A stretch of DNA of 64,000 bases from Galerina marginata. Taxonomy: Eukaryota > Basidiomycota > Agaricomycetes > Agaricales > Galerinaceae. The stretch is from positions 434,001-498,000 of the forward strand of contig JAECYW010000011.1 of assembly GCA_023014335.1 (NCBI GenBank), in the 5' to 3' direction. Positions 25,800 to 40,707 of the stretch are shown here, piece by piece. Within the stretch, counting starts at the first letter, position 1; every line of letters begins with the position of its first letter. Below the pieces are notes generated by a model, which worked only from the letters and a program-made list of their open reading frames with translations, ran no database searches and was not told where the DNA came from. The position numbers and the translations under genes are program-made.

Positions 25800-26720
25800 C
25801 TAACTATTGTCTTCCTTTATTTTTAGTTCCTTCTGAAGTTTTTCTCGTACCAACGACACAAAGGACTGGCCATGCGATGTGTCATAAGCAACTCATCTTC
25901 GTCATCAAATAATTTGCCGATCGTTTCCGTTGAACATCTCTCCTCCCTTGGGTGTCCGAAGACCATTTACTATTTGCTCAAACGGTGCTGACATCTCCAG
26001 GAATTGATTTCTGGGGTCGGATGGATGGATCCCACAGACCTCATGGAGTGCTTGAGGTCGTCGCTGTTCTCCTGCGGGTGCTGGAGTGACCCTAGATTAG
26101 CTTGCTAGTCATGCCCTGTCGCTTTATCCAATCAGCCTAATGGCTGATCCGGAGCGTCAGTACTCAGAGTCAGCTTCCGAAGAACGGCTTCGGCAGCGGG
26201 ATTTCTTTCGAAGTGTAATATCTTCCTTTGCGCTTATTTCTTTATTTACCCACCTTTTTTTGCGCGCGGGTGGGAAGGAAGGAAGAACTATTTACAAGGC
26301 ACAGTCTTTAATTTAAATGCCCTGTGAACACTCCGTAGAGTTTAACCTTTCAACTGTTCCCATTCACGGTACTCCGTGAGTCAAGCCAATCGCGCTATGC
26401 ATACATCACAGTATATGACTGCACAGTGACTGGACTGTCCGTGTTGTCTTTTGTGAAGATCAGCTCCTGGTCATTCTCGTATTTTCAGTCTGTGGCTGGA
26501 GGTACACCTCCGACATTCCTTTGTTTCTTTCCCTGTCATCTATGAGTAGAATAGCATAGTATGCCTTGAGCCCCAATCGACTTCCATGGTTCAAGTTGTA
26601 AATAGAGACTTGCCGCTCCGTAACTAAGTGATATTCTCCCATGAAATTCTTCCGGGTTGAACGCTTGTTAGGCATAATTGTCTATTCTTGACCGATTGGT
26701 GTGAATTGGGTTGCCCATGA
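25800..26720 (+). repeat. copy 2 of a diverged duplication
   Basis: Matches 23700-24620 at a distance of about 2.1 kb. The frame that is open in copy 1 (SDVPAFLTF) is recognisable here as SDIPLFLSL but meets stops soon after, so this copy is degenerate. Confidence 0.5.
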
Positions 26721-26778
26721 ACGTTGCATGAACGATGGAGTTGTTCTTATAGAGCCTGCGGTGCCATTCCCAAATATT

Positions 26779-26875
26779 ATAGTGCCATTTAATGCCACGG
26801 GCTGCCAGTCAGACCAGAATGCAAGTTTCACTAAGACCAATGCCATTTAATGCGCGGGCTGCCAGTCAGACTACC
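26779..26875 (+). repeat. short direct repeat
   Basis: The block TGCCATTTAATG...CGGGCTGCCAGTCAGAC occurs twice, about 60 bp apart (near 26783 and 26842), with a weaker third CCGCCAGTCTAC further on. Confidence 0.7.
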
Positions 26876-27607
26876 CGTTAACCGCCAGTCTACCTGGCAA
26901 AAGGTTGATCATTCCGGTGACCACTGAGAGAGGAACAACCCGATATAGGGCACATAGTTTATAAGATACTCGGGATTGACGGCAGGCGGCTCTAAGCCTC
27001 TAACGTTATTATTAGGTTGGTAATGAATTGCATTTATCACGCAGCAGGTGCGCTAGCGAAACCCCTTATGATCGGAAGGAAGTATGGAGGTGGAGAAGAA
27101 GAATGTATTCAACTGGCCTTTTAGTGGACCAATGCTCCCTCCATACAATCGTAGCATGCCGAATAAGTACAGGAGTTCCCTTGACCATGGATCTTACTAC
27201 CCCCTTTCGTTCGTCAATTAAGAACAGCCAGGACCGTCCTTCCACCTCGGAGTAAACCTGCTCTTCAAACACAATAGCATCTCAGGCAGGTGCGTTTTGT
27301 CCAAAAATTGAATCCTCGTGAGGAGAGCCAGCATGTCGGAAGATCTTCCCTTCCCGTGAAACCCAGATACGCATAATTATATATGTTCTTCTTCTACTCA
27401 AGTATACTGTGGTGTAAGCAGAAACGTAAGCAGAAACGTCGCTGGTGGCACATTTCCTGCGAGTTAGTTCCGTGAATAAAAACACAGAAATTATCACTAA
27501 GAGAAAACGAGTCGGTCGTGACTATTTTAATTCCCTGACAACTACTATTACACTTGGAGAAATACAACCTATCCTGATTAAAAAAGACGTCATAAGGGTA
27601 ACAACAT
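26876..27607. other. 3' flank of the sugar transporter, no gene recognised
   Basis: Only short frames on both strands. The transporter's polyadenylation region should lie close to 27600. Confidence 0.35.
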
Positions 27608-29786
27608 TCAACTGTCCTCCTCCACCAGACCGTCGACATGACCGTCTTTGGTAACGGCGAGCGTTGCGTTGAATTTTCGGGAGGCGAACGGGGGATAAGG
27701 ACTGAGTAAAATGGACGACAAGTCAGAAGAAGTGTAGCACAAAATAAGAGACAAACGCACGCATTGTAAATCTCGTCAAGCTCCTCGACGGTTCTGCCGA
27801 CGGTTTCAACACCACAGAACCACCACAAAGACGCCTCAATCAAGTCCCATCCAACAAACACCCAGGTGTAGTTATTCTTGATATTGGCGAGGGCAATAGG
27901 CCCGGCGTACGTGTTGATGAAGCCGATGAGCGAGACGATGACACCAGAAAGAGCCATACCCTTGGCACGAGCAGTATTTTCGAGGTTCTCCACGGGGTAG
28001 ACTCCCTGGAGTGGGGTGTAGGCAAAGGTGAACACGAAGCCGAAGAGGAAGTACCTGTTGAAAACAGAGCGTCTTTGAATCAGCACACTATCGTAGCACG
28101 ACTGTCAAGGTTGGGACTTACGCAGCCAAACCAAGCCTGGCGATTGCGAGAGGGGGGTCAATGGGGTTGCCGCTGGCGTCGAGGGGAGTTGAAGCCCATT
28201 TCGTATTGCATCCGGCGTTGATAGCTAACAATGCAGCGCAAACGAGAGTACCGAAGGTAAGCACTTTAACACGGGGCATTCGGTCGGACAGGGAGGCTGT
28301 CGAGAGCCCGCGAATGCATTAGACGTTGACACCAAAAAATAATAAGCAAAAGAATTCTCACCTGCGGTCAACCCAACAACGGCAGAACCGCAAGACGCAG
28401 CCAAGTTGAGGGCGAGCTGGATAGAGGGTGTGTTGTAGCCGAGCTGTCCGTAGATAACGTTGTTGAAATATCCAAGACCGTTTCCGGAGAACTGGCCGAA
28501 GATTGAGATCATGAGGACCATAACGAACCTCCATCGAGCATTCTTGGTCATGAAAAGGGCCTAGCGAATGTGTCGTATGATAAATTCCTGGTACAATAGT
28601 CAAAATAGATTGAAGCACTCACTCTGTAGTCCCACCATCTCTTGTCTGAACCGTCCAGTTCGATTTTCTCTTGGAACTCCTCCCACTCCAGCTTGACAAG
28701 GGGAGATTTACGATCGTTGTTTCCGTGGTACTTTACGAGGAATGCAAGAGCTTCTTCCTTGCGTCCGTTCTGCATCAACCATCGAGGGGACTCGGGGATG
28801 AAGAAGACAAAGATGAGTACAAATGCAGCCGGCACACCCTGGAAAATCATAGGAATTCTCCAGGACCAGTCGCTCTTGATGTAAAGGCAGCCGAACGCTA
28901 AAGAAATGTTAGCCTGCTGACTCTACAGGGGACACCGTTTCGAGGACTCACTAATTGCAGCGGCTGGAACGGATCCACCAAACCAACCGTTGTTGTAGAC
29001 ACCGACCATCTTTCCTCGCCAGTGAGGCGGGGAGATCTCCAAGCAGTATGAGGGAGCGGCGACGGTCATAATCGAAATACCCCAACCAAGGACGAAACGG
29101 CCACCGATGAGTTGATTAATGTGGTGAGCGCTTGAGACGATAATCATTCCCAGAATAATGACGACTCCTCCAACGAACATGCCAACGCGACGACCAAACC
29201 TATCCGCGATTGGGCCAGCCGAGAAAGCACCAATGAGGGAACCCACTGTGTACATGGAGAAAATGAGGGAGACCTTGTTGCCAACGATACCGGATTGGAA
29301 GGCGCTTTGGTAGTACTGGTGTTCGCATGAGAAAAGGAGTTCGTACGTAAAAGCTGAGTAGCAAGACTTACTGGCATAGGGCTGAGACCACTGAAAAGAG
29401 AACCATCATAACCGTTGGCACATGCACACAAGCTACAAAAAGCGGAATGAATTTCCGTCGTAAAAGTCACTTAAAAACGACACTCACAACGACGTGAAGC
29501 ATGCGAAATACAGGTGGATAGATTCCTTGGACCATTTTTCAAGTTGACCGTTGGCAGTCGCAGCGGCATATGCGGCATTCCGGACCCTCATCTTCTCAGT
29601 TTCAGTGAGGCGTTTCTACAATAGAAGAAGAGCGGGTAAGTGATTAAACGATGTACGTCCAAAATATCTTACCTCGCCCGCCTTCACGGTTTGCAGACGG
29701 AATTTGAGATCATCGTCCGAGTCGAGGTGGTTAATCTCCTTGGGGTTGGAAGCAGTGGACGCGAGGTCGGATTTCTCTTCAGACAT
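27608..29786 (-). CDS. MFS sugar (hexose / disaccharide) transporter
   Basis: Twelve-helix plasma-membrane transporter of the sugar porter family, expected to import sugars by proton symport. The ATG at 29786 starts MSEEKSDLAS, a cytosolic tail. Motifs in order are CANGYDGSLFSGL (TM1), SLIGAFSAGPIADRFGRRVGM (TM2-loop G-R-R), GRFVLGWGISI, PESPRWLMQNGRKEEA after TM6, GQFSGNGLGYFNNV (TM7), and PVENLENTARAKGMAL (PVE-like motif after TM10). The last exon, reached by a 55-bp intron starting GTGCGT, gives PYPPFASRKFNATLAV and ends with TGA at 27608-27610. I count about eight short introns. Length near 530-550 residues is normal and no break is seen. Upstream lies a cluster of CreA-type motifs, suggesting glucose repression. 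Confidence 0.9.
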
Positions 29787-29873
29787 CTTGGGGCTATACT
29801 CTTGATGAGGAGATAGGTCGAGTGAGACGATGCCTAGCGAGGGTCCGCGACAATTCGTCACTTGTGGGGTACA

Positions 29874-30004
29874 AGTTCACGAAGGTAAGGAAGGTCGTGC
29901 TCCTCCTTCGTATCTATCTATAGCTTTCGAAAAGGTCCCGAACAAGCGCAACCCCACACAAACCCCACAGCACTCGGGAAGACAGCGGGGAAATAGGCGT
30001 GGGG
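29874..30004 (+). promoter_or_regulatory. cluster of CreA/Cre1-type motifs (SYGGRG)
   Basis: Five hexamers fit the carbon-catabolite repressor consensus SYGGRG: GTGGGG at 29874-29879 and 29999-30004, its reverse CCCCAC at 29952-29957 and 29963-29968, and GCGGGG at 29985-29990. They lie 88-218 bp upstream of the sugar-transporter ATG. Four fall within 53 bp, and closely paired sites are the usual functional arrangement. The role is inferred from position and consensus. Confidence 0.55.
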
Positions 30005-32446
30005 AACAGTGTGTATCCTCGACAAGAAATTATCCGAAAACTCCCCGATTGATCAACAGACTCTCATAGGATGATGATGAGGAGGATATAGTCGGGATAA
30101 TTTCGCACAAGCTGTCCTGCGGGGGAGATAGTGCCATCATAACCGTTGGGTGCGGCCCCGAGTTACTGGAGTAGGCTAGGGACGGTCCGCAAAAGTAAAC
30201 CCAGCCAGCCAGTATTCTGAGTGGAGGACTTGCATTTCTCGGATGAGCGGAGAACGTCGTATGGACGAAGACAATCACATACTGGCCCGGCCTCCTAAGA
30301 TTCCCAGATCGATCTTGATGGGTCGCATGCTGCAAAAACAAGATGATCAGAAGGTAAACCCATGGATAAAATTATCGGGGAACCCATTCCTTAAAGACAG
30401 TAGGGCTTCTCAAGGCTTCTTTGAGTGAGTTCGGTGTGGGCGCCTTCCAGAAGCTCGCCTTGAAATACCCGATGAGATCCAGATTCGTTGATGAAAGATA
30501 GAATCAAACAACCTTAGACGCCTCGCAAAATCGCCTGAAAGCGACACAGTACGAGTCGAGATCTTTCCAGCGGCCAAAACTGAGATATAGGAAGGAACCA
30601 TGGCACGCGCATGTCCAATGTTTGGTGAAAAGTGGAAAAGTGCAGGACTTGTTTGGGACTTGTCACGTCACTGAAGCTCATCTAATTTTATCTACAAGGT
30701 GCACGAATGCGCAATACCCACACTACGCCCAGGGGTATTGAAACTTTTGCGGGTTAATTACTTTGCTGGCATGCGGAGTAAACTGGAGTAAGATGGGAGA
30801 TATGAGGGTGGCGACATTGTATAGGTACTCAAACTTGGCCTTCCTCCTCGAGCTCTGGGGTGTAGAAATGCGGTATTGTATTGAGGCAATCGCCTCTATA
30901 ACCTTACACATATTTCCAAGTTTCAACGAAATATTCAGTGTAGATAAATCATCGATTGAGCCACCCATCACCTCTATTCAGCCAATGGAAATCGCAGCCT
31001 TATTCCCTTGACTTGATCAGCGAAACCTAGGCAAGTAAACTCCCTCGTCGCCTTTCGTCGGTTGGCTGACGATCACGCGTGCTCGACCCCCCCTATAATA
31101 CGAGGTCAAAAATTGTGCACAACTTTGGACATACATAGGTGGCAGGGGTTAGCCCATCCCAACTCGTAGTGCCCATGCTATGACGAATGAGCCATCACCT
31201 CAAGTCACAGGACGATCAGGGCTCAGGTCACTGGCATCTTTCTTTTCAACTTCAGTTGCCAAGCAAGCAAGATATGGGTCCGGATCCAAAGTTTCCTGGA
31301 TGGGAACGACACAATCAAAATTGTATTTGAAAAGGCTGAAAGTACACGTGTCAGAAAATTAACAACGCCAACGCATCAAGAAGTATGCACATAATGCCTA
31401 GGAAGCAGAATCGAATCGAATGAGTACGGAGAGCTTGAATAGTCGAAAGTTAACTTTATATCCTTCTTTGATTCTTACCAACAAGGCTCCGTAATAAGTT
31501 GATGGTTAGGAGGATGGATTATCGGAGCGTGAAGCGCGACACGGAAATGGCGGGAAATGGCCGATTAGACCCGTCTCACATTTGATACCCATGTGAATAT
31601 CCGCCCCCTCCGTTACGAGCGCGAATCCGACGCCAGCCAGGTGATCGGCGCTCAGGCACAAGCAGTTTTGGGGCGGGCCGGGTTAACTTGAAGGACCGTT
31701 CGTCGTCTGTACAACGACGAGGATGAACAGTAACGAGAGAATTCAAAAAAATAACAGAAGCGTTGCAAAAGGCGGAGAATCACTGCTCGGAAGAGGAAAT
31801 TTGACTACTTTTCCGGTCTGTGTGTCGGGTGCGATTTGGGCCGCGTATGGGGAAGGCAGCAAGCTTAAGGTTAATGAGGCCTTGTATTTGTGGATTTGAA
31901 TTAAAAAATCAAAATGACCCCTTAAACAAAGGAGTTCAGAATTGGGTTGAAAAAGGTAGGATTGGTAAACGGAAAGGATTAGAAATGCACCTTTGTATGG
32001 TTGGAAGGACACAGGAATCGATGACGTGCGTTGGCCCGAGTTAATAGGTAAAATCACTAGGTGGGAATCGCCGAAAGGAATAAACGACAAAGGAACAGTA
32101 GTCGGCGGCTTGGAGATTTTTGCGAAGCCCCAGGGCTGTGGGAATGGGAAATGGCACAGGGTTAACCCGGGAAAACGTCGGGGAAACCGTTGAGAGAAAG
32201 AAGACGAGAGAGATAAGCACTAGTGTTCGACATTTGAGAAATAAGCAAAAGAGAGAGAGAGAGACGCATGCTGCATGTGTCATTGATAGGACCGAGAGAA
32301 GTATTATTGTTAGGACACGGTGCCACCAACAACAATGGGCGATATCCCATCCACAGAAATACACAGCGCCTATGCTAAACCAAAGGCGAGATATGTCCAA
32401 GGGTATCTCTTGGAAGGCATGGTGGTGGGCATACTGTGGATGTAGG
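30005..32446. other. gene-poor stretch
   Basis: Short open frames on both strands, none recognised. A GA-rich microsatellite-like run lies near 32250-32265. The minus-strand frame 32041-32835 overlaps another minus-strand frame and has a low-complexity, Ser/Leu/Cys-rich translation, so I do not call it. Confidence 0.35.
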
Positions 32447-32926
32447 TCAGCTACAGTATTCGTATCCAGAACGAGAGCTACGCACGAATGAATTCTTCTG
32501 GAGCTCCCTGTGGAAATGGACTGTGAGTTGCACTGGGCAATCATCGAGAAAGGAGAAGAGAAGCGTTGGGTCTCTCGGCCTTCTAAATAAACCTCCAACC
32601 GTGGTCCATAACAGCATGAGGAGTCGGACGCTTCTTCTAACCCATGGGAGATAATGTGAGGACGAGTACAAGAAGAAATGGCCATCCGAACTGGCCGATC
32701 CAGTGACGTTTTCAATTTGCGGCGGTCGAAATTGGAAAGTAGTGCTTCTTTCCGGAGGTTGTGCAAGAGAGACAAAGAGTGAGCTAGGGCCTGAGGTTTG
32801 AGGCGTAACCTCAAAGTCCCCGCCTTGTTGGTCATTGCGAACTACCGATAGGCCGAGGTAAAGATGATTATGCGTTGGATGGACCATAAGCTCCAGGTCT
32901 GCCGTCATCGTCTTCGCCTGTTTCAT
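32447..32926 (-). CDS. uncertain ORF, hypothetical protein
   Basis: A minus-strand frame from an ATG near 32926 (MKQAKTMTADLELMVHP) runs about 160 codons to a stop at 32447. It includes HNHLYLGLSVVRNDQQGGDF and a Pro/Phe-rich centre. Amino-acid composition is balanced and no stop occurs, but no motif, TATA box or homologue is known to me. A second long frame overlaps it on the same strand. It may be a small unknown gene or chance. Confidence 0.25.
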   Translation of the reverse strand: MKQAKTMTADLELMVHPTHNHLYLGLSVVRNDQQGGDFEVTPQTSGPSSLFVSLAQPPERSTTFQFRPPQIENVTGSASSDGHFFLYSSSHYLPWVRRSVRLLMLLWTTVGGLFRRPRDPTLLFSFLDDCPVQLTVHFHRELQKNSFVRSSRSGYEYCS

Positions 32927-32929
32927 TGT

Positions 32930-35900
32930 CAATACTGATAGAGGGGGAGTAGAACGTGAAAAGCCTTTCCAGTAGCAAGTTGAGCTATACATCAAGAAAC
33001 AAGAATGACTGGTGTTCTGGAGCAGAAGTAGAGCGAGAGAAGCCTCAGACATGTGTCCTTGGAAGAATAGGCAAGTCAGTTCGGTGGAGTTCGGTTGACC
33101 GCAAGGGTGGCAGAATGGACCAACACTCACAAATTTTTTTGACGAGCCATTAAAGCCATTAAACTAAGCCTACATTCTTTACCCCGACGCATCGTTTCGT
33201 CCCGGCCCACAACTTAAAACATGGCATCCGAAGGCTGCAGCGTCTTCGGGAGGCTTTATCGAGATCTGGAGGTGAAATAAAAATAATTCGGCACAACGTA
33301 CAAGAAGGAATTGCTCACGGGGCTCTAGCCGGCTTCAACCAGAAGTCGGAGCAGGATCTCTAACACTCAAAATGGATCAGGCGTTAATGTCGCCTGCGGC
33401 TTTGGGATGAAATTTTGTCACAGAGTGGGGGTTGGTCCCGGTTGGAATCCATTGGCACTGGGGACGTTTTTGTTTGTCTGTGCTTGGATTAGACTTCTTT
33501 GCCCTCCCCGTGCAGATTCGATAACCACTCATGTCAAGCTCATGTTGCCTTGCCCTTATCATCCATAACCACTTTACATGCTCTGACGCTTTCATAAATT
33601 AATGTAGCACTCCTTATGGACGTACCGGTTCAATGTCACGTCTCTTGCTATGATTGTCGTAGCACCCCCAAGCCGAATCTGCCGCGTCTCAGTTGAGACC
33701 TCAAGCAAGACTTCAGAACGCGTTCTTCAGGTTTACACCACAGCAACTGCAGTCTTCACATCCAGCGTTAGTCCAGGCACGATTATTTGGTCAATGTGCC
33801 CGCGATACGCGAATACTGCATTACCCGCATGGCGTTTCAGGCCCACCATTCAGAGGATAATCCGAGATTTTGCTGTCCAGGTTGTGAAGGCGGGTATTTC
33901 ATTTTCTGTCTCTCCTTTTTCATTAATTTGTTCAACGTGATTTTGAGATGGGTGGTTCAAGATTTAGATATATCCGTCCTCGGTACCTGACGCTCGGTCT
34001 TCGCAGTAACACAAGATCAACTACGAACCAGAAAAGAGATCTCCGAAAACTTCGCAAAGCTCCTCAAGCAGCCTCGCAATGGCAATGCGTTCTAATCGGT
34101 GCCAGTCTTAATTCCCGCTTTTTTACCTTTTCACATCGACAACTTCTATCCTCGACAGCTGCTTCCCACCAGGCTATCATCATTCGTATGGCACCGCACT
34201 GTCTACATACGTGCAACTGGGGACAGTATCTACGATGCAATACAATACGAACTCCACATCCAAATCCCCGAGACAATCCCGATAGTTTCAAATCTGAGGA
34301 CGGGCTCCAGGCAGGCCAGAAGATCACGATGAACTTGTCTGCTTAAATAACGTCCGTCGAGTTGAACCCCTCAACCCCTGGCACCTCACTATTCGCTCGC
34401 CCCCTTTCCTCCTTCAATCTCTTATCGACTCCGCCTCTCATTCACTACTTGGCCAAAGACGCATTATATTCACTATTATTCCGAGTATGTCCCTTGCGCA
34501 TATTCGAAAGTTGGTTGTCTATCCGTGGAGAATTTGATCAGATATCTTTCACAGTGTGGTCGTCTCTCCAACTCCGGTCTACCTGGCTTTATCGGATTCG
34601 GTATCGACTCGGCTTTATCGTTGTTTTGCTCAGTTACTGAGACGCTGCCTACCTCTAACAAGGAAGTCTCTTTCAAGGACGTTCGACATCGCCCATCGCC
34701 ACTTCATCCATTCTGACATATTTGTCGCACTTGACCGCATCCCTCTCATTCTCCATCCGTTACTTACTACTTAGAGCATTCGCCATGAACAGGCGGGAGC
34801 CATCGGAGGCATTTCATGCTGGCAAGGATCATAAGGACGTCGCATGAATAATTGTCTGGGTAGATGAAGGTAAATTTCCGTCATAAAATCCACGTATTCA
34901 CCTCGACTACAAATGGACAAGTAGAGAGAAGTGGGATGTTTTAACCTCAATGTGTCATCCTGAAATATAAGAAGGCATTTACAGGAATCAGGTAATGGTC
35001 GTGCACGTCCCGTACTTCCCCTCTCAGTGAAGACTCCTTTCAATTCACTTCACTGTCGTGACTTTGCGCTCGTCAAGACTATCTAGCAATCCCGAGCTGT
35101 GTTCAATCCACGACAGCGTTGCATCAGTGTTCCACTTCTGACTCTATACGAAAATCGAGGTTTTTCCTTCCGGAGGAGACTATCTATAATGTGAGAGAGA
35201 AGCCCGACACCGTCCTAGGCTGGGAGATCATCGATCAGCGGTGATGCCCAATGGCATGAGCTTCGAGACGTGTAAATACGAGGCATCTGCAAGTCTGTAG
35301 AGGAAACGGCAAGTTGATGTTTGACCTGGATGCTGGAGCAACGGTACATCGTTCCCAAACAGAGAACCTTAAGGAGCCGACATTCCAAGATATTGAGCTT
35401 TTGACGGAGAGGGTATGCTTGATAGAGTGGGAGCCAACCACAAGGCCGCCCAAACCGATCACGGCTCTGGCGTTTGTATCAGCTCAAAGATCAAGTAGTC
35501 GCGCGATGAAGATCAGCCTGGATCCATAAAAGGCAGGAATACACAACTCGTCGTAGGATCTCATCTCGCCAAATATCTGACGGCTGATCAAGTTTATTGA
35601 GATCTAGGAGCTTTCCTCACAGAAGGAACCGTCCGAGTATGACTGTCGCCGTTCTCGATAGACTTAAGAAACGAAATGGATGTCCATGACCGTATTTCTG
35701 TAACCAAGGAAGTTACATTTCAGTCGCAAGACCAGAATCTGGAATACGTCGTTTGGCCTAGTTAAGGCCCACAGAACAAGGATCGACAAAACCAGTGATG
35801 GGAAGGCAGGTGTTTTGGATGTCACGCAGATAATTACCTTTGGCAAGGAAATGTATAACCGCCAAACGCCTCTCGACAATTGAGCGGCATGTCCGAGGCC

Positions 35901-36739
35901 ATCTGTTGCCAATCTAATCTGAAGCAGCGAACCTGAATATAATCGTGCAAATGGAAAGCCTAAGGCATTTACTAACCTTGTTGGGAGTCGGGACGAATCA
36001 TCGGCCCTCAGACGACCTCAATGCCTTGGGAATGCACATAGAACTTTCCAAACATTCCTTCCATCTGCAAACACCATGCTGAGCCGAAATAACCAATCTC
36101 ACCCAAATTCTCAACGGCGTTGGATAATGTCAGTCGACAGGCCAAGAAACGGAGTGCCAGGATTCAAAGTGCCACACACCATGGTGACGCCCAAACATAT
36201 GAGAGGAAAAGACGTCGTTCCTGGGAAGAAATGCAAGGGCAGAGGCTAAAACCAGCTTCCAGTCGTCTCTTCAACATTTAAAGGGGATTATCTTCAATAA
36301 AATAAACCGTTTGAACACAAAATGGCGGCTAGAACTATTGGAGCACGGAATGGAGGCAGTTGTGGCCAAAAGAGTAAACTGTAGAGTTACTAAAGCATCG
36401 GGATTGATGGAGGTTGGGACGGGCCTAAACAAACCTCCGGCATCGGGTACTTCGGCGCCGACTCGTTCCTCAATCATAATGTACACATGTACAATGTAAA
36501 GCACGTGTAGACGCTCACCAGTCGTTGTTCTAAAATCCATTTTTCTTATACTAGTCGCGTGATTTGGTCATAGAAATGCCTCAAGTATGCCGTGGATATT
36601 GTGACCAGCAATATAGTTAAGTACGATAAATACCTCCAATGGCAACTTCTGATTCTGAGAGAGATCTCCAGGATTAATTCAGAACCTTTCAGAACGTAGT
36701 CATCTCATATTGCACCGACAATTAACGAGCACCATGTCA
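32930..36739. other. gene-poor stretch
   Basis: No gene recognised in about 3.8 kb. Possible remnants: near 33790-34330 a plus-strand series of frames (with CCPGCEGG and VWHRTVYIRATGDSIYDAI) broken by stops, and near 35240-36540 minus-strand fragments with hydrophobic runs. These could be decayed genes, but I cannot name them. Confidence 0.35.
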
Positions 36740-36969
36740 CTATTTCTTCCTGGCGCTTGCATGACTGACGCAGGAATAAACGAACTTCTTAACGGATTTG
36801 CATTTACCGCAAGTATCCTGCTTGCATCCGCATGTTTTCCCTGTAGATTTGAAGGTGTGTTAGTCCGACTTTGTATCGGAATCAAACTTCGATGGAACTT
36901 TCCTCCCCAGCCTGAAGTAGAGATAGTGGTTGTGCTGGCGTTGCAATTTCCGCATTGAGAGCTAGGCAT
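36740..36969 (-). CDS. candidate cysteine-rich, metallothionein-like microprotein (60 residues)
   Basis: Two exons (36969-36888 and 36840-36740) are joined by a 47-bp intron beginning GTTTGA and ending CTACAG, with a textbook branch point GGACTAAC 20 bp before the acceptor. The spliced frame of 60 codons begins MPSSQCGNCNAS and contains KTCGCKQDTCGKCKS. It holds seven cysteines arranged C-X2-C, C-X-C and C-X2-C plus one late Cys. C-x-C and C-x-x-C pairs in a short Lys-rich protein are typical of fungal metallothioneins, which chelate Cu, Zn or Cd in the cytosol. The donor is weak, I see no TATA box, and earlier in-frame ATGs exist. The C-terminal tail is unusual for the family. A decayed copy is possible. 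Confidence 0.35.
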
Positions 36970-37784
36970 GGTTCTTGAAATGCTAGCCGGTAGATTAGCC
37001 ATCGAGCTATTGCTCCAGGAATACAAAAACCTCTGAAATTGCCCTCACCTAAAGTAGGAATTGACTGGTTAAAATGGGGTCGAAACTATTGGGAAACTGA
37101 GTTGACAATTAAAAAATAGTTTGGAAGGCAATGCGACTTCATTCTCACCTGCTGGGCGATTGGGGATTTGGCTGGCTCTCAATATTGAGCGTTGAGCCCC
37201 ATTAAATAGTCGCGGGGTCGTCCTGGACAGGTATCCTGATAATATTATAACCGAATAGAATCAGTTTATTATTGGCCATCAGCAGTGAGCGCTGTGGAAT
37301 ATGGAGTGTCGATCATGGCGTTGCTAGTCATATACTGATTGTGAGTTAGAAGGCTGTCAATTTCATTTACGGATGAATACTAGTCTACTTTCCCATCATT
37401 TCATTTGTGAATTATTCTTCGTCGCAACTTCGTCGATCCTTAAATTTTGGTCACTTCCTTATCGACACAAATTCAGAAATGACTGACGTATCAGACATAT
37501 GGCTCCTTCGGCGTTCTACACGAAAGCAAAGGCCCTTCTCACTTGCCTCCCACAGTGGTTTCACACTTAAGTCGATCTCCGTTTGCTTGTCTTAATTTTT
37601 AAAGCATTGCGACGAGGTATTAACCTAAATCAGGTTCTATTATTGACTCAATACGTTTAAAGTATGCGATCCAGAAGTTGGATGTCTAAAGATAGGGAAA
37701 AGCTTCTACCAGATGTTTAAGCAGATATTTCTATGACTGATGTCAATGAGGGTCGATGAAGAAAGTGTTGCGCGCGTTCTGCAT

Positions 37785-37804
37785 GCCTGCCGTCATCGGC
37801 AGGC
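37785..37804. repeat. perfect short hairpin
   Basis: GCCTGCCG, loop TCAT, CGGCAGGC: an 8-bp GC-rich stem with a 4-base loop in otherwise AT-rich sequence about 490 bp upstream of the carboxylesterase. Could be a dimeric regulator site or chance. Confidence 0.7.
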
Positions 37805-38205
37805 AGGCACGTGAAAGTTCACACGGAGTTTGAAGGGTATGGTTGATTCACTGCTCCTTCGCCTGTCCTGAGAATCCCAGGACGACTATATATCCTTCCA
37901 CAATCTCAGGCTATTAATGCCAATTTTACAACACCTGGGTGCTTGCATTTCTCATGTACATACCCCGAAAAGGTTTCTTTTTCTCTCGTGATGCAAAAAT
38001 TCCTCTGGGAGCCTCCCACGTTGACAGTCTCGAAGTCATTCACTGCGCATCTCTCTGCCTTCCCTTCCAGCTACTCAGGCGAGGAAGTGAGAACGTCAAG
38101 AAGTCCTTCCTCTCTCATCCGGCCCGTGTACGTGTCAAAGGTGTTCATACGACCAAACGATGCCAGCGATGCAATGGGGTCAGCATTACCTTCTCTAAAC
38201 CTTAC

Positions 38206-38211
38206 TATAAA
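38206..38211 (+). promoter_or_regulatory. TATA box of the carboxylesterase
   Basis: TATAAA, 82-87 bp before the ATG at 38293. Confidence 0.55.
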
Positions 38212-38292
38212 GCTGGCTTAATCATTTAATCAGATTGCTTGCTTTCCGTTATCTCACCTGTCCATCTTAAACCGTTTACGCGCGTCCAGGAA

Positions 38293-40707
<2,415 letters not shown>

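Noticed and set aside
37939..38229. A 96-codon plus-strand protein upstream of the carboxylesterase
   Set aside because: It overlaps the TATA box and leader of the carboxylesterase, has a second overlapping frame and no recognisable sequence.
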